Source: Primula veris
Taxonomy: Eukaryota > Streptophyta > Magnoliopsida > Ericales > Primulaceae
Length of the DNA stretch: 64,000 bases
Reading direction: 5' to 3'
NCBI GenBank assembly: GCA_963682055.1
Contig: OY821750.1
Span: 14,510,501 to 14,574,500 of the forward strand
Shown here: one piece after another, positions 11,923 to 24,339 of the stretch
Layout of the letters: each line of letters starts with the position of its first letter
Position numbering within the stretch: the stretch's first letter is position 1
Notes under the pieces: generated by a model
What the model was told of the DNA's origin: nothing
Databases searched by the model: none
What the model saw: only the letters and a program-made list of their open reading frames with translations
Position numbers and translations under genes: made by a program

Positions 11923-14900
11923 ATGTCACATCAAGTAATTCTAAGTTATGTTGATTATCGTCAATTATCTGATGCAATCAATTGTTAGATTGTTCTCTAC
12001 TTCGTAGTTAGCATTGTTCTGCTTGCGCCTCATATATATGATATTCTCAAATGATGGATCGAATACTTATTTCATAAGACTCTATATATTCTTATTCGTC
12101 AAAGCGATACCCTTTTGGTTTGTGCTTATTTGTTCTTTTGGTCCTGTAGTTTGAATCTCTTTAAAGATGACACTAAGTTGTAAGAAGAATGTTTATGTTT
12201 GCAAGTGCTTATTTATGGTGGTTTGAGATTCGGTCATTTATTTTATGATAGCTTTTTCTAATAAATAAAATCCATGGCATTATAGTTACTAGTCTCATTT
12301 CTAGCAGAATGTGGTGCTCTAAAATCGGCCTCCTTTTTACATATGAAATATGACCAAATGTGAATTACTGTTATCTTCATTCTAAGAAAACTGGGCGTAT
12401 TTTCTTAAGGGGAAAATCAATTTAGTATTTTATAACCGTATTCCCCAGGATGGTGTTTGATGTTCGTTTATATGCTAGTATAATTATGGGTAATTTCGGA
12501 TTAAATATGTATGTATCCTCATGTTGAAAGAAGCCGGGTGGCTGGTGCTATATGGTTTGATTCATTAAGTGACTTGTAGTTGCCCTTCATGTTAAAGAAT
12601 AAACTCTTTTTGGGAGGGTGACAAGTGCCGACATGGCTTTTATTTTTCTTTTGCTGGTCAGTTTCGTTTCATGCAATTTATATTCTTCCATTCATGGACC
12701 CATGAGGCTCGACGTGGACAGACGAGGAAGTTTTAGTGGTTACAGGGCCAGCCAGTTTCACTGTGAAAGAGGATAGAAACTGTTTGTGATGACGGGGATC
12801 ATCAATATCCACGACGTGATTTTCCAAAAAATAGGGGCCAGTCTGAAGTCTACCTTGGTTGGGACGACTTGCCAGCATGTGTAAGTCTTGTAATAGTAAC
12901 TATTCCGTCGAATTTCTCCTCCTCTCTATAAGAGATGGTTTCTTTCAGATGAAGGGCGTATCCGTAATCTGGCAAATCATCTAGTTTGTGGTGATGTTTG
13001 GCAAATTATTAGTCATGTCCTCTGATCAAGTATTGTACCTCATAGATTTTAAATTTAGCTCTTTCATTTGAATTCTTGAGGAAACCTTTTATTGTTCTGT
13101 ATCTGAATCTCTTTGTAGTTGTTCTGAAATTGGACATGGTAGTTATCTACTAGCATAATTAAGTTTCCTTTAACTTATTTAGTGGGTAAAACAACTTAAG
13201 GTCCACCTGTTGGCAAATATGTAAGACCATCGGTTGCCATTCATGCTCCCTAACATGTAGGACTTACATTAACATTGACAAAAAATAAACGTGAGAAATA
13301 AATCGACATTACTTCGCAAGTATGTAAGATCACAGTTAACATTCATATGTATAGTTTCGTTAGAAAATGCAGGCTGAGCACATTCACATTGAGTTTGAAT
13401 TTAATCCTTTAAACTAAATCTAGCTAAGAAGCCGGAGAATGTAATGTTTTCCATGTTTCTGGTGAAGTCGAGGACTCGAGGTCTATAGAATAGAACTGTT
13501 GAAGAGGCCACACCGCAACTTTTGAATCACCTTCGTTGTGTGTTTTTACACCTTGTGGACAAAGTTGTATGGGGAAAATGAACCTAACATGTTAAGTCTT
13601 GAATCTTGATCAGCTAGCTCATCACCAGGATATAAGAGAAGCACAATTTTCCTCTCACCAGATTATAGGGTGTCATCATAGATAGAACCAGCACACCAGT
13701 CTTGGTAGAAGCCGACTCCGACAACAGATATTAATAATCCAGTTCGTCTTGTTATGTTGATGACAAGTGGAATATCAAGTGGCGTTAGTTGTATTCTTCT
13801 TTATATAAATAATGCATTTCATACTAATTAAATAGAGTTTTGCCATAATTGATCAGTTATTGAGATAAAGCCCAAAACCCAAAACCAAATCCTAAAGCTT
13901 CCACCGCTAGTGTCTGGGGCTGGGGAGCCACCATCGTTCCTCCTGCCCCTAGGCCGCCTTTCCTTCTGTCATCCCTGTTCTTCTTTCCTCTTTCCTCATC
14001 CCCATCTTCATTTGTCTCATATCTTCACCCTATCCATCTCAACTCTCTTTTATCTTTTTACTTGAAAAATAGACCTGCTCCGTTGGAGGACAGATCTGAC
14101 CTCGAATCAGTTCGTCTCGCAACAACTCTGTTTATATCTCATATAAAAGTGGAAAAACCGCTTAATGTAAAATTCATAAAAAATAGACTACAAATCCTAT
14201 TTTGTGTAAGTTCATTTATATCTCTTTGGATTGAATTTGTATTTGTATGTGCTTTTGGATCCTAATATTTAGTAGGAATGTTTATATCAGGTTAATTAGT
14301 GTGTTGGTGTCCCGATAGAGTTTATTGTGATTCTTACTAATTAGATATTTAAGGCCCGTTGCCCTCTTATAGTCAAGACAAATTGACGATCCTAGATTGT
14401 AAATTACATTTAATAGATGAGAGATATCTTTTATTTATTTATATAAATGGTCGGTAAAACACACATTTTTATTTGATTAATTATTAGAAAATAAAAATGC
14501 GGGGTAACCAAACACACAAAATATTGGGCCAAATGTGCTCCAATCTAAAAATAGAAGGTCTTGATGAGAGATATCTCTCAAAAAGAAAGGTTACCTAAAA
14601 AAAAACCGGCGATATTATCATATGCTGCCAAAAGACTGTGGCAAAGTTCAAACAATAATATTAAGTGTGAATATTATTTTATTTATTTCGCAAAAATAAT
14701 AATTCTAGTAAGTTTTCTAATGTTTTTAATTTGATTCTGCTGTAATAATGCCGTTTCGACCCTTCATTATTATTAATGAAATTAGTGGGTATTCTCCACC
14801 AACTTATATATATGCAAAAATCAATTATTGAGGTGTCTCTTTTGAAAGTTTCTTTTCTGGTCTAGTTTATGATTTAAAGTTTAAGGTTTAGTTTGCCAAA

Positions 14901-17900
14901 TTCAAATGATGTCAAGCCACAAACTTCGACAAATTATAATAAATACTTGATAAAAAAACATCATAAGGATTATGGGGGGGTTGCAATGGTACTCGATAAC
15001 CACCGGTTAGCTTCTCCCTAGAAATTTGGTTACTATTATAGGTTTGGAGTTTCTTCTCATTTCTAAAGCATAAATTTTCCCTTTTTGTTAATGATTTAAT
15101 ATGCTTTATTTTTCAATTATAAAGAGTGCTGGTATGTCTTCAACTTTAAGATACTTGGATTTGGAACCATGTTCTCATAACCCAAATCCTATAGAATTCG
15201 TTTGAGTCTCATATGATATTAATGCTGTTTTTGCTCATCTTATTAATCTTTTCAATCAAATTATAATTACAACTCAATTCAACGGTTAAACACGTACAAA
15301 GGGGACTGAAGAAACAAGTCACGCAAGCCACACCCAAACCCTAGTTTTCAAATGGACGTCATCCAACTTCAAACAAATCCGAGCTAAATGTTTCGAAGAA
15401 AATTATATCATTTATCTTTTTCGTGTTTGGTATTATGTTTGTAGATATGTTTTCTCCCATAAGATTCTAGTACTGGACATTAATGTTTATATGTAGTTTT
15501 AACTTCCCATAACTATGCCCTACGTATCATTCTCTTTTGGTAGAATATATTCTGAATTACGCTTTCTTCACTGCATGACTCTATATGTCGCCATAAAATC
15601 ATCACGACCATCTTCGTTTATGTAAGTATATCTGGTGAATTTACCGAGAAAAGCATGTGTTCATCATTTGATTATGTACAATAAAAACACATAATTACCA
15701 TGCAAGCCCCTTTTAAACGAACCTATAAAGCATTTTCTAAAGAAGTTCTTTTCCCATCCACCTGCAAAATTAGCTAGACATGCTTAACATTATAGAGACT
15801 TATATGAGAAAGACTCGATGTATCCTGTATCATGAACAATTTTTTGTTAAATTCTGCTTCATAATGTGTGAGAATTAATCTTTTCATACTATGGGGGGTA
15901 GAAGTGTTTTATATATGCCATTAATTAAAGACTTATTATGAGTTACCTGTTTATTATAAAACTTGTTATAGCAATTTTGGCTCATGAAATACAACATAAA
16001 GCTGGTATAAATCTATCACGAGTGCTTTTTTCACCTTCAGATTCTAGATATTCTTGAGAACTTGATAGTTACCTCTAATATGCATCAAAACTTTGTGTGT
16101 GTCGCCATATGTGCTTATATATGATCATTATCCTTGGTAGATTCTAAAATGGGAAGTGTTTTAACCATCGACCATGTATATATAATATATATATACTACC
16201 CACATACATTGCCGAATCACAACAACCATTCATCTCTTTATATATAATTTTGTTTAAAATTCAACTTTTTATATCTCTCATCGAATTATTAAGCTTTCTA
16301 TGGTCAAACTTTATGGTAAGTTATATTTCTACTGCATTCTAATCGAGGTTTTTTCTTCCATCATATAAGTTTTTATGATCACAAGATATATCATAACATA
16401 TCAGTTGTTTACAACTAAAATATAATACTATGTTTCACTAAAAAATATTCAATTGTGTCGGGATATAATAAGATTCAAAAAGTACTTAAACAGGAAAACC
16501 TTGGAGACCTTACAAAATATCCTGAAAAGAAGAACAATCCAAAGTTCGAACATGACTTTCATCTCTTTGGAACTTTAATAGTACTACTACTATGTATGAC
16601 TTAAAGTCTCCAATAACGTAGTATTTATGTCTTAACTATGTCGGAATGAGTTCAAGAAACGATAGAGGTCAGAATTACATTTCAGCCCTTTTATTTGGAA
16701 TGTTTATAAAAATGTAATCTATTGTGATCTCTATTGGTTGAAAATATATAACAAATAGTTTCATTTATAATTAAGCAAACGAGCAAAATGGTTGGTCTTT
16801 ATTGGATGAAACCTATCATATCTTGCTTGAAGATTTCAACATTTGCAGCTACAAGGTGTGTTCCCCCTATAACGTAAGAGTTATTGACTTTCATTTCTCA
16901 TTAACTTATTATCGAATACTTTTCTACTATTACGAGGGTAGTTTTCATTTTACTCTTGCACCTCAAAAAATTTAACTATTTAAGCCATATTCTTACTGGT
17001 CATTTTTCATTACTTTAACTTGCTAATAATGTTTTAAAACAAGATTAAAAGCAAGAAGCGGAACACAAAGCAACCTTCTGTAATTTTAAACTTTTGATCC
17101 GTTTGGCCTTTAAATTTAGTTCGGCCATTGAGATTAATGTCGACATATGACCACTTTATACCAAGAAATATATATTGTTCAGTTTATGTAAAGTGCATTA
17201 CCAGATAAGGCATACACCTATTAAGAAAATTAGGAACCAATTCTAGCCAACCCTACACAAAAGAACACCATTACTCCGAACTATCTTTTATACAAATTGC
17301 CACTATATTCAAAGTGACCACTATAAAGATACTTTTGAGCTTTGAATTTTCACTTTATTTATCTTACTAACTATTCTAATGTTGTCATTATGTCGAAATA
17401 GTTCATCTTTATGTTGTATGTGGGTATAGCTGGTATGATACATGCACGGTGATATGACATATTTTTAAATATTGGGTACTATATGTCGGGGACATGTCAA
17501 TTATTTTGACATAATTTTTTTATATATACATGTTAAGATTTACAAAAGACATAATAATAATTGTACATTTAGAGAAAACATGACTAATTATTAGCTTTCA
17601 AACATTAGTATAGGTGAAGTATGACACGAATATGCACAACTATAATTTGTTTCGATGAGATATAAAGAAGATAGTACATATAACAAAATCAAAATGCTCT
17701 CATCTATTACTATCCCGATTTAGTATCATTTGCTTTCTTATTTATCAACTAACCTAAAAGGCGGAGAGTGCACTAAAAGATAATTAACGATGTTTAAACA
17801 TAAGGATTTAAAGTGATTCTAAACATGAGATTTTGATACTTAAGTATCAAAATATGCACTAAAAGAGTTTGTATTTATTTGAAACAATAGTACTAGGAAC

Positions 17901-18128
17901 ACACTTTAATCTACAATGTCGTCATTTCATCAAATTCTATAGTGTGTTCTGTTGTATTGTCATCTCCATAACTTTAGAATACTTTAGGAGTACTATATTA
18001 AGTTTATAATGGAAACAAAAGTTTATGGAAATGACTACAATAAAGCGTGCACTATTTTGATAAGTAGGCATACTAAAGATATACATGGTTGATTAGAAAG
18101 TCCAATTTGCTAAGTATACAATGGTAAT
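11923..18128. other. Long non-coding interval upstream of the ZIP gene
   Basis: No convincing gene was found. The sequence is AT-rich with many short frames. Two less AT-rich patches stand out. At 12640-12960 the text has coding-like composition in more than one frame, but all frames carry stops. At 13880-14110 a C-rich patch (CCTCCTGCCCCTAGGCCGCC near 13937-13960) could be a gene or transposon fragment. I recognise neither. The remainder shows only AT-rich low-complexity stretches. Confidence 0.5.
17137..17146. promoter_or_regulatory. Candidate zinc-deficiency response element
   Basis: ATGTCGACAT matches the palindromic consensus RTGTCGACAY that F-group bZIP factors (bZIP19/23 in Arabidopsis) use to induce ZIP genes under zinc shortage. 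It is the only exact match I found upstream of the ZIP gene, but it lies about 2.9 kb from the start codon, farther than such sites usually sit. It may be a chance match. Confidence 0.3.
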
Positions 18129-18652
18129 CAGTGGAGGATATAGGGGGAGGGGAGCCCGCCGCCTCGTCGAAAATTTTAAAAACGATTTTTTTATAGGAAA
18201 CATTTTATAAAATTAGGTTATATATACTAATAGCCCTCCATAAGATATATAATCATGATTAACTCATATGGTAATACTAACTAAAATTGAATAAGAGATC
18301 ATTGATCCGATTATTTACCATCACAATTATTATTTTTTATTTCTTTCATGTTCATTTAGTTAGATCAGTAACAGTTAATTACTCATTATTTTTAATAAAA
18401 TCCCTATATTTCTATCTTTCTTTTTAAAATTTACAAATACTATTCGAATACTTCATTTTGATGTTAGCAAAAAAAAATTATTTATAGTTTTAAATTTACT
18501 GTGTTTTTTACAATTAGCAACTCGTTTTTTTTAATCTTCAGAATAGACTTTTAAATTCAGTTTTCGATTATTTTAAACGTTTTTTCCCTTAAAATTCTAG
18601 TATCAAATTTTTTTCTACAGCCTCCAACGATATCATTCTAGTTCCGCCTATG
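18129..18652. mobile_element. hAT-type MITE with 8-bp target duplication
   Basis: The left end reads CAGTGGAGGATATAGG and the right end complement reads CATAGGCGGAACTAGA, an imperfect terminal inverted repeat of the CAGTGGCGGATC kind common in plant hAT elements. The 8 bases on both sides are identical (ATGGTAAT at 18121-18128 and 18653-18660), the length typical of hAT insertions. At 524 bp with no coding frame, it is non-autonomous. Poly-T and TTTAAAA tracts fill the interior. Confidence 0.85.
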
Positions 18653-18660
18653 ATGGTAAT

Positions 18661-19944
18661 GAAGGTGCCTTGACGTTGAGTAGATTACTTTCTCGAGATT
18701 ATCCAATTTAGTATAAGTTATAATAAGTTGATTATTGTTGGATATGAGGGGAGAAAATTCTCATAAGAAGTTAAAGAAATTGACAAAGAGAAATTATTAA
18801 GAACCGAGAACTAATAATCTGTTATCGTTTCTATAGCTTTATGTCTTTATATTTAGCATCTAACCTAAAAGATGGAGAGTGCAAGTAGTCTTAACTAAGA
18901 TTTAATAAAAAGGAAAAAGGAGAGTGCAAGTAGAATGAGCGATTTCAATATCTGCATTTTTTTGAAAATCCATTCGGAACAGTTTTACTACAAGTAGGGT
19001 TCTGAGTAATAACGCACTATCTAGTTGTTAACTAAAATTCATTTTTTGGTGGTAATTAAATAAAGTTAATGGAGACGGCAACATTAATATATAAAAGATT
19101 TTAATAGTACTTCGCAAGGTTTAGGAGAAAGTAGGATGGATGCATATACAGTTTTGAAGAGAAATATATTTTTTAACTTTCTGTAGCAAAATATAGCATG
19201 CTAGAGAATATTGTATCCATCCCGTGGAAAACCATTCACTATACTAATTATTAAAGTTTGAAAATTCTAATTTAATTGCTTGTTTATATTTTTCAGAACC
19301 AAAATCCTGACTCCCAACAAGTGAGTTTACCTCCAATATCAGGGTTACTAATTATTTAAAAAAACGTTTCATATTTTATATTTTAATTAGATTTCTTTCT
19401 TAATTAAGATCTCTGGGTCGGGCTGCTAGTTTTCGATGAGAATTAAATTACGAATAAATTTTTTATTGCCTCATTACTAAGTCGCAAGAACGACGTAAGT
19501 GTTTTTGATTGTGCTACCTCCACAATCACGTGTACATATGATAAGGAAGAAGAATAAGAGCACAAAGCTAGAGAGAAATGATTTGTTGAAGTCTGTTTTA
19601 CTTGGGTCCGAAATTGGGATTATTTTGCCTAAGGTCGAGATGATTCGGTTATAGCACTAGATATACTTGCGTAAACAGTGATCATCACGACTATTTTAGT
19701 ATTCTAGTGCAACAATTTTATGGCTCCATTGAGTTTGAGTTGTACACCTCTGACGTATTCTGCAAATGTTTAATTTTAGTAAAAGAGAATGAGAAAGAAA
19801 CTAAAACTAAGAATAAGACTAAAGAAGCAATGAAGACACCCGAGGTAAAAGTTGATCATGATCAAGGTGGACATATATAATAGCTACATATAGCTAGGAA
19901 TATATGCACCACTAGATGAAAAAATATACTTTTATAGTTTTAAC
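18661..19944. other. Proximal upstream region of the ZIP gene
   Basis: No coding frame is seen. A palindromic G-box CACGTG lies at 19527-19532, about 510 bases before the start codon; it is a potential bZIP/bHLH site. A-rich and AG-rich tracts near 19780-19830 precede the core promoter. Confidence 0.4.
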
Positions 19945-19952
19945 TATAAATA
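19945..19952 (+). promoter_or_regulatory. Candidate TATA box of the ZIP gene
   Basis: TATAAATA lies 86 bases before the ATG at 20038. Initiation about 30 bases downstream would give a short C/T-rich leader of roughly 60 bases (19980-20037), typical of plant genes. A second AT-rich candidate (TATATAA) lies at 19874-19880. Confidence 0.5.
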
Positions 19953-20037
19953 AGTAACATTTAGGGCAAGCATATATGCTAAATCCAGTTCCTCCTTACT
20001 CTTCTCTTCTATCCACCTTCTTATTTGACCTCCAACA

Positions 20038-22559
20038 ATGTGTAGATACACCACCCTTTTTTTGTATCTCTTTCCTCTTCTTCTTTTTGCACTATCAACA
20101 TATGCAGAATGCACATGTGAGGTAAAAACAGAAGGAAACAACAAAAACGAAGCACTAAAATATAAACTAGTCGCCGTAGTCTCGATCCTAGTAGCTAGTG
20201 CTATAGGCGTATCTCTTCCTATTTTAGGCAAAATAATCCCAATTTTCAACCCGGAAAACAATGTTTTCTTCGGGATCAAAGCTTTCGCAGCTGGCATAAT
20301 CCTATCTGTCGGATTCATTCACATTCTACCGAATGCATTTGAGAACCTAACAAGCCCATGCTTAGAAGGACGTCTTGGTAATTTCCCATTTACGGGTCTT
20401 GTGGCCATGCTATCAGCTATTGGGACAATGATGATCGATGTGTTTGCAACAAATTATTATAAAAGGGCTCATTTTGCAACTCATAAAGTGAACAAGGAGG
20501 AACTAGAAGAGGGTGGTACTCAAGCTGTTGTTCGTGGTGGTGAGCATGAGGGACATGTACATGTACATACACATGCCACTCATGGACACACTCATGGATC
20601 GGGTTTCGGAATGAACCAGGATTCGGATCGTCTTCGGCAACGTGTGATATCACAGGTCTGAATTATTTGGACATGTCATACACTATAATCAAGGATTTAT
20701 ATGCAATCACAATTTTGAGAAGTTAACTTATGTTAATAGTTCGTTTTGAAGTCTTGAAATTTATTCTATCTTCGTTGCATTTTCATGGCGCAAATACTTG
20801 ATATTTACTACTTTCTCCTAAAGGAAATCGATAGTTTATTGTTAAGTGGTTTTGAATTTTACTCAAATTTTAGATCGAATTTAATACATAATCGCAATTC
20901 TGAGTATAATTTTACATTTCTTCTACAAAAGTCGGAGTTTGCAACACACAAAAACATGGAAGGTTTTATAACTTCTTCCAGCTATACATGTGACTGGTGT
21001 AAGGCTTGCAGAAAAACCTCTAGTTTGGTTTTCTTTTTTGATAACAAGTCATAAACAAGAAAGACTAGCCTCATTTTGCATATAAGTTGTATCTTTTTTT
21101 TCCTCGGATATATATAATATATGCATATTTATACGCAAGGTATTGGAGTTTGGAATTGTAGTTCACTCGGTGATAATAGGCATATCCTTGGGTGCTTCTC
21201 AAAGTCCAAAAGCCATAAAGCCTCTTGTTGCAGCACTCACTTTCCATCAGTTTTTTGAAGGCATGGGACTTGGAGGCTGCATTTCTCAGGCAATCTTTTC
21301 TTTGTTGCACTTTATTTCACTTTAATATATTGTCAATTCGTAATACTTCTATATAAACAACTTAATTCTTTCTTTAACACAGTTAAGACTACAAGCACGT
21401 TTCACCTATTCGAATACAATACACATATATATTGATACTTTTTATGACCAATATCTATACAGTTATTACAAATGTCAATGCATTTCACGACTGCCACTTG
21501 GAACCCGTAAGAATTATCCTTCTCATGAATAAATGGATGGAGTGTTCATTACTTATGTCAAACAATATAAATTCGAATTCTTCTTGGTCAATTGGTGTTG
21601 GGTAATATTCATTAGACTTCTTTCTATATATACTAATTTAAAACCAAGTGTTGCAGGGGATGAATCATAAATTATTCGACCACTGAGAAGAAATAGTAGA
21701 AAAAGGAACCCGAAAAAGATAAAGGATCGGAAACCTATTTTAACAATCCATACTATTTACTTATGTATATTGGACAGAGTCGTAAACTAGTATGCGGAGC
21801 TAAAAATAATATTATGCAATGTTTTAAAAGGCATGATTTGTAATAGAATAGCTCGATTTAAACTCGATAAAAGATTGATTCAAAGTTTAAAAGCTCCCTT
21901 TTCCACCTTATATAGGCTTCTAAAAACTTACGTTTTTTACGATTTTAGCGTAGCTCTTGCAAAAACGCGTTAGATTAGTTTTCGTCTTTTAACACGCTGC
22001 TATTATGTGGATTGTCAAACACTAAAAGTTTTTTACAAGGTTAAAACACAATGACATTTTTTTTTTTCGAAACTTCCTTATAGAAAAATAGCATTTTGTT
22101 ATAAGTTGCACCCTATTTTGTGGGATACCTGGGGGTTTTGTTTATAATTTTAGAAGTACAAAGGCCTGCTCTTACATCTTCAAATTAGCATTCACAAAAA
22201 TATACTTATTATAGAACATTTGATTCTAAGTTTTTCCCACCTTCATTACACAGGCCAATTTCAAGGGTAGAGCTGTGACAATAATGGCAATATTTTTTTC
22301 TCTAACCACACCAATGGGGATCGCACTTGGTTTTGGCATCTCAAGCGTTTACACAAGAAATAGTTCAACCTCTTTGATAGTGGAAGGCATTTTTAACTCA
22401 GCCTCAGCTGGGATCTTAATCTATATGGCACTGGTTGACCTACTTGCCGCCGATTTCATGAACCCTATAATGCAAAGCAATCTCAAGCTCCAAACTTTCG
22501 CTAACTTTTCACTCCTTCTAGGAGCTGGTTTTATGTCCCTACTAGCAATATGGGCTTAA
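20038..22559 (+). CDS. ZIP family zinc/iron transporter, three exons
   Basis: Predicted divalent metal importer (Zn/Fe, ZIP family) of a cell membrane. Exons are 20038-20655, 21140-21289 and 22254-22559 (stop TAA), joining in frame to 357 residues, the usual plant ZIP length. Residues 1-23 look like a signal peptide, followed by a Cys-containing ECTCE segment. Predicted membrane segments lie near 43-64, 77-98 and 117-138. A long variable loop (about 139-205) carries a His-rich stretch at 170-186 ([17 protein letters not shown]), thought to sense or bind metal in this family. Segment IV carries [10 protein letters not shown] (His215) and segment V carries [10 protein letters not shown] (His242, Glu246), the conserved metal-path residues. 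Segments VI-VIII are in exon 3. Intron 1 (20656-21139) is GT-AG. Intron 2 (21290-22253) appears to start with GC instead of GT. No frameshift or stop is seen, so it is probably functional. Which ZIP/IRT member it is cannot be settled here. Confidence 0.93.
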
Positions 22560-22605
22560 ATAGGGATGACGTGGCAACATTGTACTGGCGGAGTTCCGGC
22601 AATTC

Positions 22606-22611
22606 AATAAA
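22606..22611 (+). terminator. Candidate polyadenylation signal of the ZIP gene
   Basis: AATAAA lies 47 bases after the stop codon, within a plausible 3' untranslated region. Confidence 0.45.
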
Positions 22612-23007
22612 AGTTGTTTTTGCAGTGTTTTCAGTTGCAATATTAATAACACCAACTTTTGTAAAAATTATCAAAGTTGGTCTTAAAGTGGGAACTCACT
22701 TAAATGATTCTGTAATCATATCGACTTACTTGTATGTTATTTCTAAGTTAGTCTTTTAAACTACAATTTGTGATTAATCAACCATTATGAAGGGGAACAA
22801 ATATATCTACTTATTGAAACTTTTAGGACTTTGGTGAGAATTTACTAGTATGTGTTGTGCATAGGTTTGGGCATCTGAAAAGACTCAAAAGAGTCACACT
22901 TGGCATATGAAGGTCAAATTATGCCTTTTTCTACTGTAGGAAATTCTTGAATTCCCAGAATAAGTTGCATTTAATGTCCGGAGATGATTAGTATTTGTTG
23001 GTTTCCG
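22612..23007. other. 3' flank of the ZIP gene
   Basis: Probable rest of the 3' untranslated region and spacer. The open frame at 22550-22759 overlaps the gene's stop and has no recognisable content. Nothing else is seen. Confidence 0.4.
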
Positions 23008-24339
23008 TGTACGAAATAACAATTAAAAAATAATAAATGACTAAAAAGAAATAAACAAAAAACTAGTGTAATATTTATTAATTCAGAAACAAAACTGAAA
23101 TTACAGATTACAACATGTATGTACTGAAATTATAGATTAATAATCTGATGTACTGAATTGCAATAAATAGAAACTGTCGGACTGAAAAGTATAAACTTAA
23201 CAGCCGGACTGTTATGATTGAAATAGAAATTATAGTACTGAATTAATACTATTCTAATTACAGAATTAAATTACAAAATTGAAATTACAGAATAAAAACA
23301 GTACTTTAAAGAAATTACAGAAATATAAAAAACAGAATTGAGAATTACAGCTAAGTACAGCAAATTAAAATACTGAAATGAAATTGCAGAATTGAAAAGA
23401 CAAGAATAAAAATTACATAATTTAAATTGCGGTATTTAAAAGACAGAAATGAAAAGACGAGGCGACTGTAAACAGTCTGCCCTTAACCGATATTCGCCCA
23501 ACCACCTTAAGGTTTCTGGTTGCGTTGGTGCTTCAATCCCAAGGTACAACGTCTCGGATGACTCGCCGGAAATTGGCGATGAGTCAAGGTCGAGCTGTTG
23601 GTGGGTGGTTCTCTCTCTTTCTAATATGCTATGAGGAAAAATATGTTGTTTTCAGAATGTGTAAAAGTGTGTTTAGAGAGTGGGGGAGAGCTGCCTACTT
23701 ATAGACTAAGCTGAAATCTCAGCCATAATGGTCACTTAATTCAGTATTCAAAATTGCTGAATTAATGATGCAATTATTCTCATTTAATTGCATCAGTTAC
23801 AAGCTTTCTGGAATTTTTGGGACCGTTTTGTTATTATTCAAAACTCTCAGACTTTCTTGGAACCAGAACCGGAACATTCCCCAAGTCCCAAGTTCCACGC
23901 CCGTGCTCGAGACCCGAGACTAGTGCCCGATCCCGAGCCTGAGCCCGAGCCCGAGCGAGCGCGCGCGTGTGTGGTACATTTGCCTACACACACACCTATG
24001 AGGCTACACATTATTACCACTATCTAGTGGTGAATATGTATATAAACTATTCAAAATAGTTTTTCCTCTTTGGGTGGTTTCCCCATCCATTTGATTTCCC
24101 ACTTCCTCTCCCAAAATTCCAAATTTCGTCTCTCCATGGTCCAATTTCGGAGCCAATTTCCATTCACACCCATTCACCGAATAGGTCATGCGATATACCA
24201 TTTTGAAGCTTGTCACACAAGCTAATCAAACTAATTGAGTACAGAGTCTTAAGTTTAGATTATTCATATGGAATTTGACCAATCTTTTGGACTCGTGACC
24301 AATTCGGAAAACACCTTTATTTCATGGTTTTTCCCAGCA
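23008..24339 (-). repeat. Isolated copia-type LTR (H)
   Basis: The right end reads ...GGTTTTTCCCAGCA followed by ATCCTCCACATGAATG. On the minus strand this is a polypurine tract (CATTCATGTGGAGGAT) followed by TGCTGGGAAAAACC, a typical start of a plant copia 3' LTR. The left end is set at TGTACGAAATAAC, less surely. The interior holds A-rich repeats (GAAATTACAGA words, 23090-23450) and a GC-rich block with repeated CCCGAGCC words at 23898-23968. Only about 100 bases of interior remain on the right, so the rest of the element is gone. Confidence 0.6.

Noticed and set aside
12678..12878. Possible coding exon
   Set aside because: The composition looks coding-like, but all frames carry stops within a short distance and no domain is recognised.
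22550..22759. Extra C-terminal exon of the ZIP gene
   Set aside because: Exon 3 ends in TAA after the final membrane segment ([12 protein letters not shown]), a normal ZIP C-terminus. The overlapping frame is 3' untranslated sequence.
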